DNA of 64,000 bases. Source: Plecoglossus altivelis (taxonomy: Eukaryota > Chordata > Actinopteri > Osmeriformes > Plecoglossidae). Positions 1 to 12,266 of this stretch are shown in pieces (the first letter of the stretch is position 1; each line of letters starts with the position of its first letter). The stretch is taken from assembly GCA_036571765.1 (NCBI GenBank), contig BROE01000013.1, positions 15,271,226 to 15,335,225 of the forward strand, in the 5' to 3' direction. The notes below the pieces were generated by a model. That model saw only the letters and a list, made by a program, of their open reading frames with translations, was not told the origin of the DNA and did no database searches. The translations under genes were made by a program, and so were the position numbers.

Positions 1-2240
1 ACTCAAAGCAGCGTAGGGTTCCTGGTCTAACGCCGTGCCACGCCAGCCTGTGGCGCTCAAAGCAGGTGTCACTTGTCGTCTGAGCAGGTACAGAGGGTTC
101 CACTTGACAGGCGTCAGCATCACTCAGGGGTCCAGGGCTAGCCCAGTTGGACTCCGGATCGGACCAGGCCCTCAGGAGCCTAATTGGCTGGGCAGACGCG
201 AGGCTTCGGCCGTTCCTGTCCTCGCGGGGAGATGAAATGCTTCTCTCGACGTACCCAGTGGAAAGACGTCAGGAGGAATTGGAACGGAGCACTAAATAAA
301 TCAAGCCTGCCCCCTCCTCTGTCCCCCTCTGCCGGGCCTCCTGCTCCCCCTCCCCCCCCTTTTTGCGGGCTCTTTCCTGTTCTGTATCCTTCAGGGTTGT
401 AATTGGAAGCACATTTCACCCAGGCTCCGCTGGTGCCTGGAGAGGGTCTGTCGAGGCAGAAGGGACAGGCTGCTTGTTGTTTGGGAGCAGAGGTGGGCAG
501 AGCTGGTAGCTATGCAGTCATTAGCCAGCATTCCTCTGTTGCGTCCTTGTTTTTCAGAGGCTAACTAATAACGCAGGGTTTCTGAGAGATCCCCACAGCC
601 AAAGGATAAGAGAACTGCCTGGAAGAATCCACCACGATTCAGTCGTTCCCACAGACGTGTTCTCGTTCCCGGTAGATACGTTTTGAAGCGCAGCCGCTCA
701 CATCTTAAGGTTGATTCCACCACAGAGTTTACAGAGGTGTGCGTTACTGCAATAACAACACCACAGCAGTGCACGGCCCCAAGTCACCGTGTTCCCCGTT
801 GGAGCGCAGAGAGAAACGCCACCAACCAGCGAACTCGTTCAAACTAATTAACATCGAAGTAGTGGCTTCCTTTCATCTCGTTCCCTCCGCCAGACAAATG
901 ACTTAAGTGGTGCCTGTCCTTTTATGTATCTCGCCACTGTGTGTCACCATGTTAGTTTAATTATTTCCCCCTTCTGCTTGTATGTCAGTGTCAGAACAAC
1001 CACAAGGAAGTTTCCACTTGCCAGTAAAGAGTGTTTTTACTGGCTGAGGCCCGACTGATGTCGGGCGTTTGGGGGGGGAAGAGTGAGTGGGCCCGTGTTG
1101 ACGGCCGGCCTCCAGCGTGCCACCAGGCCCGGCTGTGGTCACCTGCCACAGCCGGGCGCGAGCAGAGATGACGGCTTTCTTCAAGACGGCCGCAGGTTTA
1201 CATTTACGCACGGAAAAACCTGCTGAGGAAAAGAATGGCGCGTCTGCGTTCTGCAGCGTGTGGGGGGTCTTTGAGACGGCAGCCTAACGCCAACTTTGGG
1301 CTTTGTTTATTAGTTGATATTACTTTTGTAGAGCTCACTTGTTAACTAAGTGTGTCAAGCCAGTTTGTCCCATCTGTTAGCAGCTAACGGTTAGCCCACT
1401 GCTGCTCCTGGGAAGCCAGCTAGTATTGATTACTGCTTCCGAGGCAATGAGTTTAGCCATTTTGTTGTTGTCAATGTGTCCAAAAGACTCATTTAGGTAG
1501 CCGCCCTGTAATATTGCTGTGTATTATGTTAGCCCCCAAGACCTGGCCTGAGGTTTTATGTGTCTTTTAAATCCCTGTGTTTGTGTGTGTGACTGTGTGT
1601 CGCTCAGCATCAGCGAGCTCTTAGCACTGCCAGGATTCCTTTTACAGTGTTACTTGATCTGCCCTCAGCTCTGTGCATCTCCCACAGTTTATGGACCGTA
1701 GAAAAAAATGAAAAGAATGAAAAAAAGAGGTCCAGAACTAGGAGCCACGCTCCCGCCTCTCCCTCCTCCCTCGTCTCCCATCTTCCCCCCTCTCTCCCCT
1801 CTCTACGTCTAAGCGCTCATCTGGACCTCTGCTGTAGATGGCTCTGACCAGTTCTACAGCTCTGTGATGAATCACCGCTCCTTACAACATCCTGCGAGCA
1901 GCCGGAGACACGGTGACAGACTGAGGAGAGCCCTTCCTCCACTGCTCCCTTATCTGAGTCAGGACCCACAGCTTTCCTGGCCTGTCTGTGGGGAGCTGGC
2001 CTGCTGCCTAGCCTCTCTCTACTCATCTGCCTCCTCTTTTCTCCTTTTCCTCTCTCGTTCTCTCTTCTAACCCCTCCTCTCTCTCTTCTCTTGCGTCTCT
2101 CTCCCTTCTCCGTCTCTCCCAGTTATTGCTCGGTGGTTCTTTCCACAGTGGACATAACCCGTTTTCAGCAGTTCACAATTCTGCTCTGCCGAGCCTGGCA
2201 TCCTCCGTGTTCTCGACAGGAAACTCCAAATTTCGAAAAC
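1..2240 (+). other. Upstream flank of the first visible ext2 exon, probably ext2 intron
   Basis: I recognise no exon, RNA gene or mobile element here. The stretch includes a pyrimidine-rich part (about 1740-2120) made of CT/CCT-type repeats. Because the first recognisable ext2 coding sequence lies further right and the N-terminal two thirds of EXT2 are absent, this is most likely intron of ext2. That is inference from gene order only. Confidence 0.5.
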
Positions 2241-2540
2241 GTGCCCCCTAATAGTATTCCCTCCTCGTAAAACCCCCCCTCCCCCCCCGCCATGCCGAAA
2301 TCACCGCAGCCCCACCTCGCAGCTCGCTTGAGAATCTCTCGAAAGTCAGATGCCGGGATGGCATAGACACAAGACCAGATCCCAACCTGGCCAGTGCTCT
2401 TGATGTGGCTCGCGTGTCCGTAGTGAACCCACCGCCTGACCGTGGTATGTGCCGTGATATACTCATAAAGAAGAAAGTGATAAATCCGAAGCGGTCGAAC
2501 AAGCCCCTCTTACCCAATGCCCCCCTTCATCTCCCAAGGC

Positions 2541-2705
2541 CTGCCGGTTCACAGTGCCCGTGGTGCTGACCTCACGTAGCGCGGCACGGCAGAGCCTCTT
2601 CAGCGGATCATCACAGAGAACATCCCCATGCCATGCAGCGCAATCGAGTCTCGCTGGCCAAGCTGCTGGTGGTGTGGAACAACCAGAACAAGAGTCCTCC
2701 AGAAG
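2541..2705 (+). CDS. ext2: ext2 exon with apparent frameshifts; only 3' end intact
   Basis: The last 55 bases (2651-2705) read SLAKLLVVWNNQNKSPPE plus one base, followed by the donor GTGATC. The split codon G|AG joins exactly to the next exon. Upstream, pieces of the expected EXT2 sequence occur in different frames: VVLT at 2560-2571, SLF at 2593-2601, then RIITE at 2604-2618. The spacers are longer than the protein allows: about 6 extra bases, 2 extra and about 17 extra. The true acceptor cannot be placed, so the start is approximate. Insertion-type assembly errors are the likely explanation. A real mutation in an otherwise perfectly conserved gene is less likely. Confidence 0.75.
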
Positions 2706-5700
2706 GTGATCTTCTAACACAGTCGACCAGTACCCTCCTGCCCCCTGTCCAGCCCAGTCTCAGCTGCAAGAGAAACCAGTTTCAGGTTTGGCCTCTGAGT
2801 GACAACCTACCCAGGAAGACTCTCATGCCACGTTGAATATGTGCCCCCTCAGTCTCTGTGGAGAGAGGAGAGTTGGCAGAACCATACACACAGTAGGGAG
2901 AGGGGCTGAATCGTCCTTGTCAAGTTAGTCTTTTCCTCTATTTTATGCTCGTTTTATGGTGTTTTTTTAGCACCTAGAGCAGCTCATGATGCACAACAGA
3001 TGAGTGATAAGCAAGACAAGCCAAACCCCTCTCTCTATACCCGTCTCTGTCTTTCTTTGTTTATCCGTCTCCATCTCTCTCTCTCTCTCTTTCCAAATGG
3101 TTAGAGAGTGAAAAGCCTCTAACACGCTCCACTCTGCAGCCAAATCTCCCCTAACGCTCCTTTCACCTGAGGAACTGGATGAATCCAGAGCAGCTCAGTG
3201 TGGCATGTGGCTGTCAGTAGGACAGGACTGTAAACGCAACACTGTCAAACTGTAAAGTTAGTATCGGTGGAAAGCTACGCCCTTCCCTCTTCGCAGTGCA
3301 GTCAATTCACCTCAAATGGACATGTCAACAACTCTGTCTCTCCCTCTGCCTCTGTCCTTCCCAGCCAGAGTAGTCTCAGAAGACAATACACAATACCAAC
3401 ATCCCTCTCTTTGCCTCTCTGTCCATCTCACGTGCCTCCATCGTCTTATCTCGAACAGTCTTTCACCATAGGGATGTGCAGCCTCCAGTCTTACACTCTA
3501 ATATTGAAGGTTTGCCTTGGCCTAACGACTCCCGTTAACGAGAGCCCGTACATGAGCGAAGGGGGGGCTGTGTTAATGGGAGGCCCTTAGCATGACAAGC
3601 TCGGACGAGGGAACGAAGGGAATCATCTCTCACTCTCAGCAGACGAGGTCTGCTTAATGGATCTAAAGCGCTGTCACGGCCTGTTTGAAAGTGGCTCTAA
3701 TGGCCCAGCCTAAGCCTTTGATAGGGCGTGAGCCCAGCCTGTGTTGCCTGTGATTGCTACATTAGGAGTTAACAAGCGGAGCGGTGGAAGGCGGGGGGGG
3801 GGGGGACGTTTGTGCGAATATGAGCCCGGCCCAGGCCTTCCCTCAAATCCTCGACGCTCTGCGACCCGACGTACCAGTAGACTCCGCACAAACAGATCTG
3901 GCACGCGATGGACTTTTTAACAAGCGTGCGGCGGCATGAGGGTTGACACTATTAGTATTTATTTCTATATTTGCGTTGGGGTGCACTCTGTGTTTTTATT
4001 TGTACTTTTAGTTTTTGCATTCGATATCTAATAGAGCTCTCCCCCACTATGTTCTCAGAAGACGTCTGGCAGAAAACCGTTGCAGAGAGAACAGAAAGAG
4101 AAAAAGATTCAGCCGTATATTACTGCAGTGTTCAGATGACAGTTGAGGCTTCAGCCCTGTCAGACAGACTCGCAGGCCCCAGTTCCAGGCTTAATGAGGT
4201 GACACATCTCGTGCCATCTGTCTCTCCGTGCTGTGGACCCGTCCCAAGCTCCTAAAACCTAAAACTCCACTGTGAGAAAGCCGACAGCGTTGCTCTGCCT
4301 CGACAAGAATGCCACTGTGGTCAGACCTGAGCAAGCCAGCGCTTGTTTTCCACAGTGGACGCCATCTTCAAATGGCTCCCGCCTTGGTTCGATATTGACT
4401 CGACTCACGAGGCTCCCAAGTGCAGTGAAACGGTTGACCTTCTAAAGGCGGTCGCTGGTAATAGGCCCTTAGTCAGCGCTGGGACTCACGCCACATCGCT
4501 CCCTGCTGTGTTTCCTCAGAGTCGGCCTGGCCCAAGATCGCCGTGCCACTCAAGGTGGTGCGCACCAAGGAGAACAAGCTGAGCAACCGATTCTTCCCCT
4601 ACGACGAGATCGAGACGGAGGCCGTGCTGGCCATTGACGACGACATCATCATGCTGACGTCCGACGAGCTGCAGTTTGGATACGAGGTGAGAAAATCCTC
4701 CCCCACCTTCCTCCAAAAACATTCCGCCTTGACGATGACGAACGATCACTTTCCCTTCATCTTCGCCCTCTGACGGGAGGTAATGTGGGCCACTTAGCGC
4801 TGATCCCCCCGAGTTTCAAGTCATCCCGGCTGATTAGGCCCCAGCCTTGCAGCCGAGTGCTGGCTGGTGGCGGAGAGGTGTTTGATGTGTGAGGGATGGT
4901 GACAGCTCTGAACTGATGTTGTCCATGCCTTCAGCCTGGCACGCCACTCACCTGAAGCCATTTAGAGCCTATTGAGGCAATTGAGGAGTGTTTTTGAAGA
5001 TAATGATCTCAAATGAGAGGCAGGCTGCTGTGGCTCTGCATCGAGAAGTCTCTCTGGGCTGGCTGCTGGGGTCTGAGCTCGCTATCCCAGCCGGTCTCCC
5101 TGAGAGATCCCAGACTAGCAGAGAACCTGGAACTCTCCTATGATTAGCTATGATTCCCCGAAATCCTTCTGCTGCCGCTTTCATGTCTGCGAATGAAGGT
5201 TACAGTGATGCCTCTACTCGAAGGTCCGGTCTCCTAGACAACTCCTGCCCATGCAGGAGTTCTCTGTTTGGCAACTGCCCTCTACATCTGGCCTGTGAGG
5301 CCTGACCTGTGCCACTGCTGCCCCCTGCAGGTGTGGAGGGAGTTCCCAGACCGGCTGGTGGGCTACCCAGGACGCCTGCACCTGTGGGACCACGAGATGG
5401 GGAAATGGAAATACGAGTCGGAGTGGACCAATGAGGTCTCCATGGTGCTGACTGGAGCCGCCTTCTACCACAAGGTACGCTGGGAGCTTCTGATGCGGGC
5501 CTTTGCGTTTGGGGGGGGGGCTAAGGAGATAGACAAGAGAGAGAGGAGAGGGAGAAGGGGGAGGAGAACAAAAACGACAGGAGTTCAGTCATAGACGAAA
5601 GGTTATCTCATCGTCTGCCTGCTGCCTGTACACTGACACAAGGCTAATCTCAGAGATGCTTACTTCAAAGGAAAAATGTGACCATGGCAGAGCAGGCCAG

Positions 5701-7616
5701 GTTAGTTAACATGATTAATCAGCGTTTTTGCTACGTTTTGTCTGCGTTACGATGACCTCCGCTTCTGGTTATTGCTATTATCTTGTTTTTATTTTCCCCT
5801 CCCAGTACTTCAACCACCTCTACACATACAAGATGCCAGGAGACATCAAGAATTGGGTGGATGCTCATATGAACTGCGAAGACATCGCAATGAACTTCCT
5901 GGTAGCCAACATCACTGGCAAAGCCCCAATAAAGGTACAGTCCTGTGGACATTTGCACACACCTAAGAACTCCATTTGACAGGACAATTTCCTGGCCCAA
6001 ACATCTCAGCGCCAAGGCTCACAACAGCGTTAAACCATGCAAGACTCACGACTTCTTAACATCAGAGCAGGAGACGGGGGCAGAGCGCGGCTGCTCTGAC
6101 CGGCCGAGCGCCTGTCTTGGATCAGTTCTCACCCCGGGGGGGAGTTGGGTTAGGCACAGTGACTCCCACTATGCCCCACCCAGAAGCACACCATCCACCC
6201 GCCCCCCCTACGTCAGAATTAACAACCTCACTGACTTTGTTACTCCACTCACCCTAGGGGGTTTCTAACTACTAATTCTTTATCAAATACTATTGTTGGG
6301 TGACCTTTTCAATAGGAACTCCCGATAAGTACAGGGCGCAGCGGTCCTGCCGCCCCATTAGGGGCAGGGTGTAGCGAGCACTACACACTTTGTCAGGCCT
6401 CACCGGAAACTTTACCCCCCGGCTACCTACCCCCCGGCCACCAGCGCGCCTATGCCCCTTCTGTAATCTGACCCCACTATATATTCATACGCTCCACGGG
6501 AGCGCTACACACGGGCGCGACCCCCCAAGACTCTCGCTCACTCGACATTGTACAGGTGCAAAGAAGGTCCGCAGCCAAAAGCACAGCCTTAAACTCTTAA
6601 TCCTGGGTGTCCTCACTAGCACTCATCCACACTCGGGTAATGTTCTCTCCTAGACTCAACAATCACACACACACACACACACACTGCTGTTAAGACATCA
6701 CCCTCGCCTACCCGCTTCCCCAGGGCATGCCCCCACACCTCCACCCCCGACCCCACAAAGACACATATCTCAGACACACACACACACACACACACACAGG
6801 TCTGTCTTATGCATGTGGTTGCTGGGGGAGGCAAGGGGAGTAAGACAGTGGAAAGCCATACATCAACCCTTTTAATGAGCTTCCAGCTTTCCCCTCCAGC
6901 CCACCTTCATTTAGCTTTAACCAGCATCAGCACTGGACTGTTGTAGAGGCATTAGTTATTTAGACACGTCTCCACATCACCTTACATATATCACCACACA
7001 GAGATTCTCTTGGCCTGCAGGAAAAGGGATCATGAATTGCTAGTCAGGCGACCGGACTGTAACATGTGCTCTTACCGTCCTGTCAGGTGACGCCCAGGAA
7101 GAAGTTCAAGTGCCCAGAGTGCACGGCCATCGATGGGCTGTCACTGGACCAGACGCACATGGTGGAGAGGTAATGCTCTACACGCTCACAGCACACCTTC
7201 ACTGACATCATGGATGCGATCCAGCTCACAGGTCACCTGTGGAGGCCTCAGTAAGAGGGGATTATATGAGGCAGGTTACAGTGCTTTGAGGTTTGGTCGA
7301 TTGCAGTGTTCAAAGGAATTCTTTTACTCACTTTCTCTGTGTATTTCATTTCACTTACTTTAGAGTTTCAAAGTAGTTAAAAGGTGAGCAGGTCCCTGCC
7401 AAGTATCTGTTCTGTATTTGATCTGTTTCGATCACCGAACATTGATCCAACGTCCAATCTGCTACGTCCCTCTCCAGGTCCGAGTGCATCAACAAGTTTG
7501 CATCTGTGTTTGCCACCATGCCTCTGAAGGTGGTGGAGCACCGGGCCGACCCGGTCCTCTACAAAGACGACTTCCCAGAGAAGCTCAAAAGCTTCCCCAA
7601 CATCGGCAGCCTGTGA
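2651..7616 (+). CDS. ext2: Exostosin-2 (EXT2), C-terminal part, six exons (first one damaged)
   Basis: EXT2 forms a Golgi hetero-complex with EXT1 that polymerises the alternating GlcA/GlcNAc backbone of heparan sulfate. The intact exons 4520-4686, 5331-5474, 5806-5934, 7087-7169 and 7478-7616 join in consistent phase to about 220 residues ending SFPNIGSL-stop. This is nearly identical, as I know the family, to the C-terminus of the 718-residue human EXT2. The segment lies in the C-terminal GT64-type glycosyltransferase domain and holds the metal/nucleotide-sugar DxD-type motif (AIDDDI, exon 4520-4686). It also holds CPEC and a further Cys (SECINKF) near the end. All five introns have GT donors and AG acceptors. 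The exon ending at 2705 is readable only for its last 18 codons. The N-terminal exons lie left of the window. The gene converges tail-to-tail with alx4. EXT1 and EXTL proteins are less likely because VWREFPDRLVGYPGR and the C-terminal tail are EXT2-specific in my recollection. Confidence 0.95.
2706..4519 (+). other. ext2: ext2 intron
   Basis: The intron starts GTGATC after 2705 and ends TTTCCTCAG before 4520. It contains a run of 13 G at 3793-3805 and short CT runs near 3075-3090. No other gene is recognised. Confidence 0.8.
4520..4686 (+). CDS. ext2: ext2 exon with catalytic-site DDD motif
   Basis: Acceptor TTTCCTCAG precedes 4520 and donor GTGAGA follows 4686. The exon is 167 bases: two bases completing a Glu codon, then 55 codons from SAWPKIAVPLK to DELQFGYE. 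It contains AIDDDI, the DxD-type motif that binds metal and UDP-sugar in this glycosyltransferase fold. It ends in phase 0. Confidence 0.96.
4687..5330 (+). other. ext2: ext2 intron
   Basis: The intron runs from GTGAGA to CCCCCTGCAG. It shows nothing beyond ordinary unique-looking sequence. Confidence 0.85.
5331..5474 (+). CDS. ext2: ext2 exon (VWREFPDRLVGYPGR)
   Basis: The exon is 144 bases (48 codons), phase 0 at both ends, after CCCCCTGCAG and before GTACGC. It encodes VWREFPDRLVGYPGRLHLWD through TGAAFYHK, a very conserved block of the EXT2 C-terminal transferase domain. Confidence 0.97.
5475..5805 (+). other. ext2: ext2 intron
   Basis: This is a 331-base intron from GTACGC to CCCCTCCCAG. 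It carries a run of 10 G at 5511-5520 followed by a purine-rich GAGAGG stretch. Nothing else is seen. Confidence 0.85.
5806..5934 (+). CDS. ext2: ext2 exon (YFNHLYTYKMPGDIKNWVD)
   Basis: The exon is 129 bases (43 codons), phase 0, preceded by CCCAG and followed by GTACAG. It includes AHMNCEDIAMNFLVANITG, typical of the EXT family GT64 domain, where the ED pair and surrounding residues are conserved. Confidence 0.97.
5935..7086 (+). other. ext2: ext2 intron with low-quality-looking insert and CA repeats
   Basis: The intron runs from GTACAG to TGTCAG. The part at about 6060-6650 has long C/G homopolymers and frequent CpG, unlike its flanks, and may be poorly assembled. Two CA microsatellites follow, at 6663-6684 and 6773-6798. 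No exon is recognised. Confidence 0.8.
6663..6798. repeat. Two (CA)n microsatellites
   Basis: Pure CA runs lie at 6663-6684 and 6773-6798, separated by about 90 bases of pyrimidine-rich sequence, inside the ext2 intron. Confidence 0.95.
7087..7169 (+). CDS. ext2: ext2 exon (VTPRKKFKCPECTAIDGLS)
   Basis: The exon is 83 bases after TGTCAG and before GTAATG: 27 codons plus AG of a split Arg codon. It encodes the CPEC motif and DQTHMVE. Confidence 0.96.
7170..7477 (+). other. ext2: ext2 last intron
   Basis: This 308-base intron runs from GTAATG to TCTCCAG. Nothing notable is seen. Confidence 0.9.
7478..7616 (+). CDS. ext2: ext2 terminal coding exon with stop codon
   Basis: The first base completes Arg, then SECINKFASVFATMPLKVVE leads to SFPNIGSL and a TGA stop at 7614-7616. 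The C-terminus matches EXT2 without change in length. The 3' UTR continues in the same exon. Confidence 0.97.
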
Positions 7617-8719
7617 CCGGCCACCGCCCTGGACCGCTCCCCCTGACAACCTGTCAGACAGACAGACACACTGTACATAACGATCTCCTTTTAGAAGACT
7701 CTTACTCCCCGGGGTCACGGAGCAGCTCTGGAGCGCTTGCTGGGGCTGCTGTGTTTGGACTTGCGGGAGCTTGGAGGGTTCTGTTGTTGCTGAGGGAGCG
7801 AGCGACTGAGCAGAGACTGTCCACGGATCCTGGCTACACTATTGGCACTTGTATAGATCTAATGGGATTGGATTCAACTGTACAGCTGTTAGCCACCTCC
7901 TTGGCTAATGTAGGTTATACTACCATGCTTGTATGCATTTTATCCTAGTAGGTCCAGTTATACTAATAGGTGCCCCCCCCTCCCCCTTTTTGCCTATGGC
8001 CCTATGGGCTACTTGGCTGTTCTGGGATGTGTATATATTGACCCCAATGATGTTGACTGTCACACTGTAGCATGGGGAGTCAGCCACACTGCCTTGTTCA
8101 GGTAGTGTAGCTGGTATGCAGAAGCACTAGACTCAATGCTTGTGGGATGTTTTGACGACGTGTTAGAGATGCTATAGCCCGAGTCATATATCGCTTACTG
8201 TATCGTTTCTTTTCATGTATTGTGTAAAACGGAACAATTTCCAGGTCATTTGGGTTATTTCATGGGATGTGTCCTGTGCTTGTTATACATATGCGTACTG
8301 TCAAGGTGGTCTCTAGTTAGAGGACTTCATGACTGGGGCTGGAGTATGTTTCTGCAAAGTAATGCCCTACGAAGAGAACCGCTTAGTATTTGGTTGTTGA
8401 AAGGAACTCAGCACGTTGTTTTACATTTTACTCTAACTTATTACTGGAGCGTTCGTTTGAGATGCCTGTGTGTGCGTCCCGCTCACTGTCCAGGTGCACT
8501 ACTGTGGGAACCCTACCAAGGCAGCCCCCTCTCTAACTCTCTGGGAACAGGTCCTTCCATACCCCTTCCTTGTTGGTCTCCTTTCATTTTAAACTTTTGT
8601 ATGGTTTCAAGTCACATTTTCAAGGTATTGTCATACACATTTTTTTTTATGTCATTGTTTTTTTTTTCATTTTTTACTTGCCTAAGGAACAATGGCTGTG
8701 ATCAGAAATGAGGCTTCAA

Positions 8720-8725
8720 AATAAA
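8720..8725 (+). terminator. ext2: Polyadenylation signal AATAAA (proximal), ext2
   Basis: AATAAA lies 1.1 kb after the ext2 stop, at the end of the T-rich part of the 3' UTR. Confidence 0.7.
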
Positions 8726-8777
8726 GATCTATTGTAAAATATGAGGACTTTGTAAAGAAATGGTCTGAATGCAGATG

Positions 8778-8783
8778 AATAAA
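8778..8783 (+). terminator. ext2: Polyadenylation signal AATAAA (distal), ext2
   Basis: A second AATAAA lies 58 bases after the first, followed by a GT/T-rich stretch (GGTCTTTTTT, about 8813-8822) that could serve as the downstream element. Alternative 3' ends are possible. Confidence 0.65.
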
Positions 8784-10958
8784 GATCATGGTGTCTATGG
8801 CAATATTACGCGGTGGTCTTTTTTAGCTCACTCACGGTCTTGGCTATCGAGCAATGCGATGTGCGTTGGGGTCAAAGAAAGATCGGCATTCTCTGAGCCT
8901 GCTGATGCCCTGGGATGATGTTGTCTTGGCCCGGGTCCTTCATCGCTATCAGCCAAGCTGCTGGTGTGCTGTCCCACAGTTTAGCCTGGCCTGTCACCTG
9001 TTGGTAATATCCACACCCTAATCCACTCTGCACAATGTCAGCAGTTCAAAAGGGCGCTGTTAGTATTTTTGTCCACTTCAATTAGGGGAACATTCTTGTG
9101 GGTTTTCCGATCTCGTTTCAGCACTCGTGTCCCTTCAAAGGAACTGACACACAGAAGGCTTTCTAAGTGGGACTAAACAGGAGTAACACATAAACAGTGA
9201 GGTGTGCTAGCTGTAAGCCGGTAGAAAGGAAAATGATGCTAATGCAGTGTAAGTGCAATAACTTACTGTACTTTAATAGCACACAAAAATACAGGAGATA
9301 TGGAACACAAGTAAAAGTATATCAACGCCAAAAAGCCATACAATGGAGTTTGAAGCTAACAAACCTCTGGAAACTAAGTACACTGGTTCATAGCTAACTC
9401 AAATAACCCCAAACAATTCTTTACATCAAATTAGTAACATTTGCGAAGGTCTTAACATTGTAAATCAGTCCAATTTACATACAATTTTACATGCACACGC
9501 AACAACTAAAAAAAACAAAAACATTTATATTATAATTATCATTTTACTTCAATTGCCCTGCTTCAGTAGTATTCGAAAAATGAAAGAGGGTGGTGTGACA
9601 TCATTGAGGGCCAGAGCCTTGCAGGCTACAGTAAGGAGAGCGTATGTACATGACCGCTTCTCAATACTCAGGCCCTCAGGCCCTAGCTATGCCTTGATAT
9701 ATGGTAGGTAAAGAGTTACACAAATATATTTACATATCAGTCTGTTGGTCTTCCTTGAAGACTTTATATCAGATTGCTATTATCTGCCTCTGAAATGCTT
9801 TATTTAATCCATTAGTGTATTCAATAAGCCAAAGACCGCTTACAGACAAAGAAAGATTGAGGCCATAAATAAAACTTACAAAAATGCATGCGAGAGCAGA
9901 AATGAAATGAAAACAGGAGTGAAAACTATCAAGAGAATCTGAAACGTCAACCTGAGCCGTGAAGTCTTCGGTTAGCTCTTTCTAGTCGGTCATCAGTCTA
10001 TTAACTCAAGCAGTCAGTCAGACAGTCAAAAACAGACAGGCCAACAAGGACTATAGCAACCCAGTCACAGCCGTCTCTGTCTATTCTGTCACACAATCCC
10101 GCATTCCCTCAGACCGCAGATGTCTGGGTGTTAATTAAAAAGCCAGGCTAGTGGACTGTCCATGCGGCTGTGCCTGCAGGCCTGAGGGCCTGGGGATCTG
10201 GGGGTCTGGGGCCTGGGGCCGAGTCACAGGGCCGGGGGAGGGAGGCTCAAGCGAGCTCGCGTTAGAGAGACAGTCCCTGTACAGTGAGGGGGCTTCTTTG
10301 AAAGCGGAGCCATGACAGCTGAGGGGAAGCGTATGCGAGGCATGTTTGTTTTGCATTTACCCCCCGAGCACAGCTGTGTGGACTGTCCTTTTCCCAGAAC
10401 GCCGGAACGCTCAGGCCCAACCACAGCTCGTCCTCCCAGCAACCTCTCAGCACGGCCGGGGCCAGGCCCTCTGCGTCCAGGCCCTTTGCGTCTAGGTCTC
10501 AGGAAGAAAGCACCCCCAGGTCTTAGAGTCAGTCTCTGTACTCGTGCTCTGTCTGATTATCATGTAAAACGAACTTGAATCTGTAATCAATGTGGAAGAA
10601 TTATGACCCCTCCATGTACTGATGTTCTGACAGGTCAAACTCAACATCCTGGTTCAAACTCATAACTACCTGGAGGTGGATAGGCACTTCAATGTGGTTC
10701 AAGTTAAAAAATTAGAGATGGTCTCTTAGCTTGAGGTGGTGTATGGGTATCAGGTTCCAGACCAGATCTAAAAAATCTTTTTGCTTTGACTTGATCAAAA
10801 TCGGACCAAGGAGAAACAGAGCGCCTGTAACACAGAACATGGTGGAGCACGCTTTCTATGTCTGTCACAGCTGCAAATCGTGACACAGAACAATTGAAGG
10901 CACAGATGTTGGTTTGTACTCCTCCTTCTCCCCCAACTTCCCATTCCCCCCAAAGGCC

Positions 10959-11046
10959 TGTGTGTGTGACTGTGTGTTTGTGTGTGTGTGTGTGTGTGTA
11001 TGTGTGTGTGTTTGTGTGTTTGTGTCCGTGTGTGCGTGTGTGTGTC
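10959..11046. repeat. (GT)n microsatellite, interrupted
   Basis: GT dinucleotides with TTTG and CCG interruptions between ext2 and alx4. Confidence 0.9.
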
Positions 11047-12266
11047 TAGTTGTAGCCAGGAGGCTTTAGAGAGAGAAGGACAGGGAATCTGATCTCCATA
11101 CTGGCATGCTGTTGGTTTGTGTTGGAGTGATCCCGCTCTGACTCTGAGCCAGCAAATTAATGAAGCTGGTCTCAAACTACATCCTGCTCAAGCCCACTCC
11201 CAGTGCTGAAGCTGTCCTGGAGAGGATGGGGCATTCTGACAGCATAGCTGTATCACTACTCCTGGTGGTTCTCATGTTGCTGCAACATTGCAAGAACGTC
11301 TTGATGACTAACTCCTGAGTTAGGCTCCGGACACATGCTGTTCCCCAACTCTGTTTCAGTTCTGTCGCCATCCTCCTTGGTCACATTCCCTCCCACATGG
11401 AGAACCATCATCACCCTAGCCCCACACACTGAATATTCAGTCCAGCTTCACAGTGTGCCTTCTGGCACATTGCGGTCTGGAGCGGGTTGGATACATTTAG
11501 GGTTGGGAGAAGAGTGGAGCTGTTAAGTACCTTGTGATTACTCTCTGCAACAGAAAAACAAACCGGTGCGAGATTAAGGAAAACTGTACAGTTCTGTACA
11601 AACATTTACACTAGGTCTTCAAGGTGTGGCCAGTGCCAAGTTGTCCTCAATGGGATTCACTTCAAAAGCTTCCTCCTGGTGGAAAGAAACCTAGCTTTTC
11701 CTGTCTTAGACTGACAACTGTAGAGAAAGCTAGATCATGCCCAGTCAGAGGCAACCCACAGGGATATCCTTTACCACTCGGACCTAACAGCTAGACTGAG
11801 TCAGAGTTGATGACATGCAAGGATCAAACACTTGCTGACCACAGACATCCTCTCTGGGTTGAAATCTTTCTTGGGTAGTGTCAGTGTATCCTGCACACAG
11901 CCCTAGACTGCTCGCTGCTAGGCTGCTGTTGTTTCTGGATGCTTCACTAACAGGCTTTTCTCCTGGCTGTCCTGAAAGTGGAAACGCAAGGTGAGGAAAA
12001 GCCAGGTTAGGAAATGGTAAGCGCTGGAGTCCCCTTGTGCAGACAGAGGTCGGCCTGTGTGGCTCTCAGGCCCCACAGCCCAGAGCTCAGCAGACCTGCT
12101 GAGCCACCCCTGCCCTCTCAACCAAGCCCTCTCTCTCTCTCCCTCTGTCTCTCTCTTTATCTCTGTCTCTCTCTCTCTCACCCCAACACCATTTCCTCCT
12201 GCCTTCCCCACCTCACCATTACAGACTCGTGCAGCCCTGTAGTGAGCAGGTCAAGGCAAAGGGTAA

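Larger units (their letters stand above)
7617..8800 (+). other. ext2: ext2 3' UTR
   Basis: Non-coding sequence after the EXT2 stop contains short homopolymers and T-rich runs near 8640-8680. It ends at two consensus polyadenylation signals about 60 bases apart. The extent is inferred from those signals. Confidence 0.7.

Noticed and set aside
7418..7948. A 176-codon open frame on the plus strand
   Set aside because: It overlaps the last ext2 exon in the wrong frame and runs into the 3' UTR.
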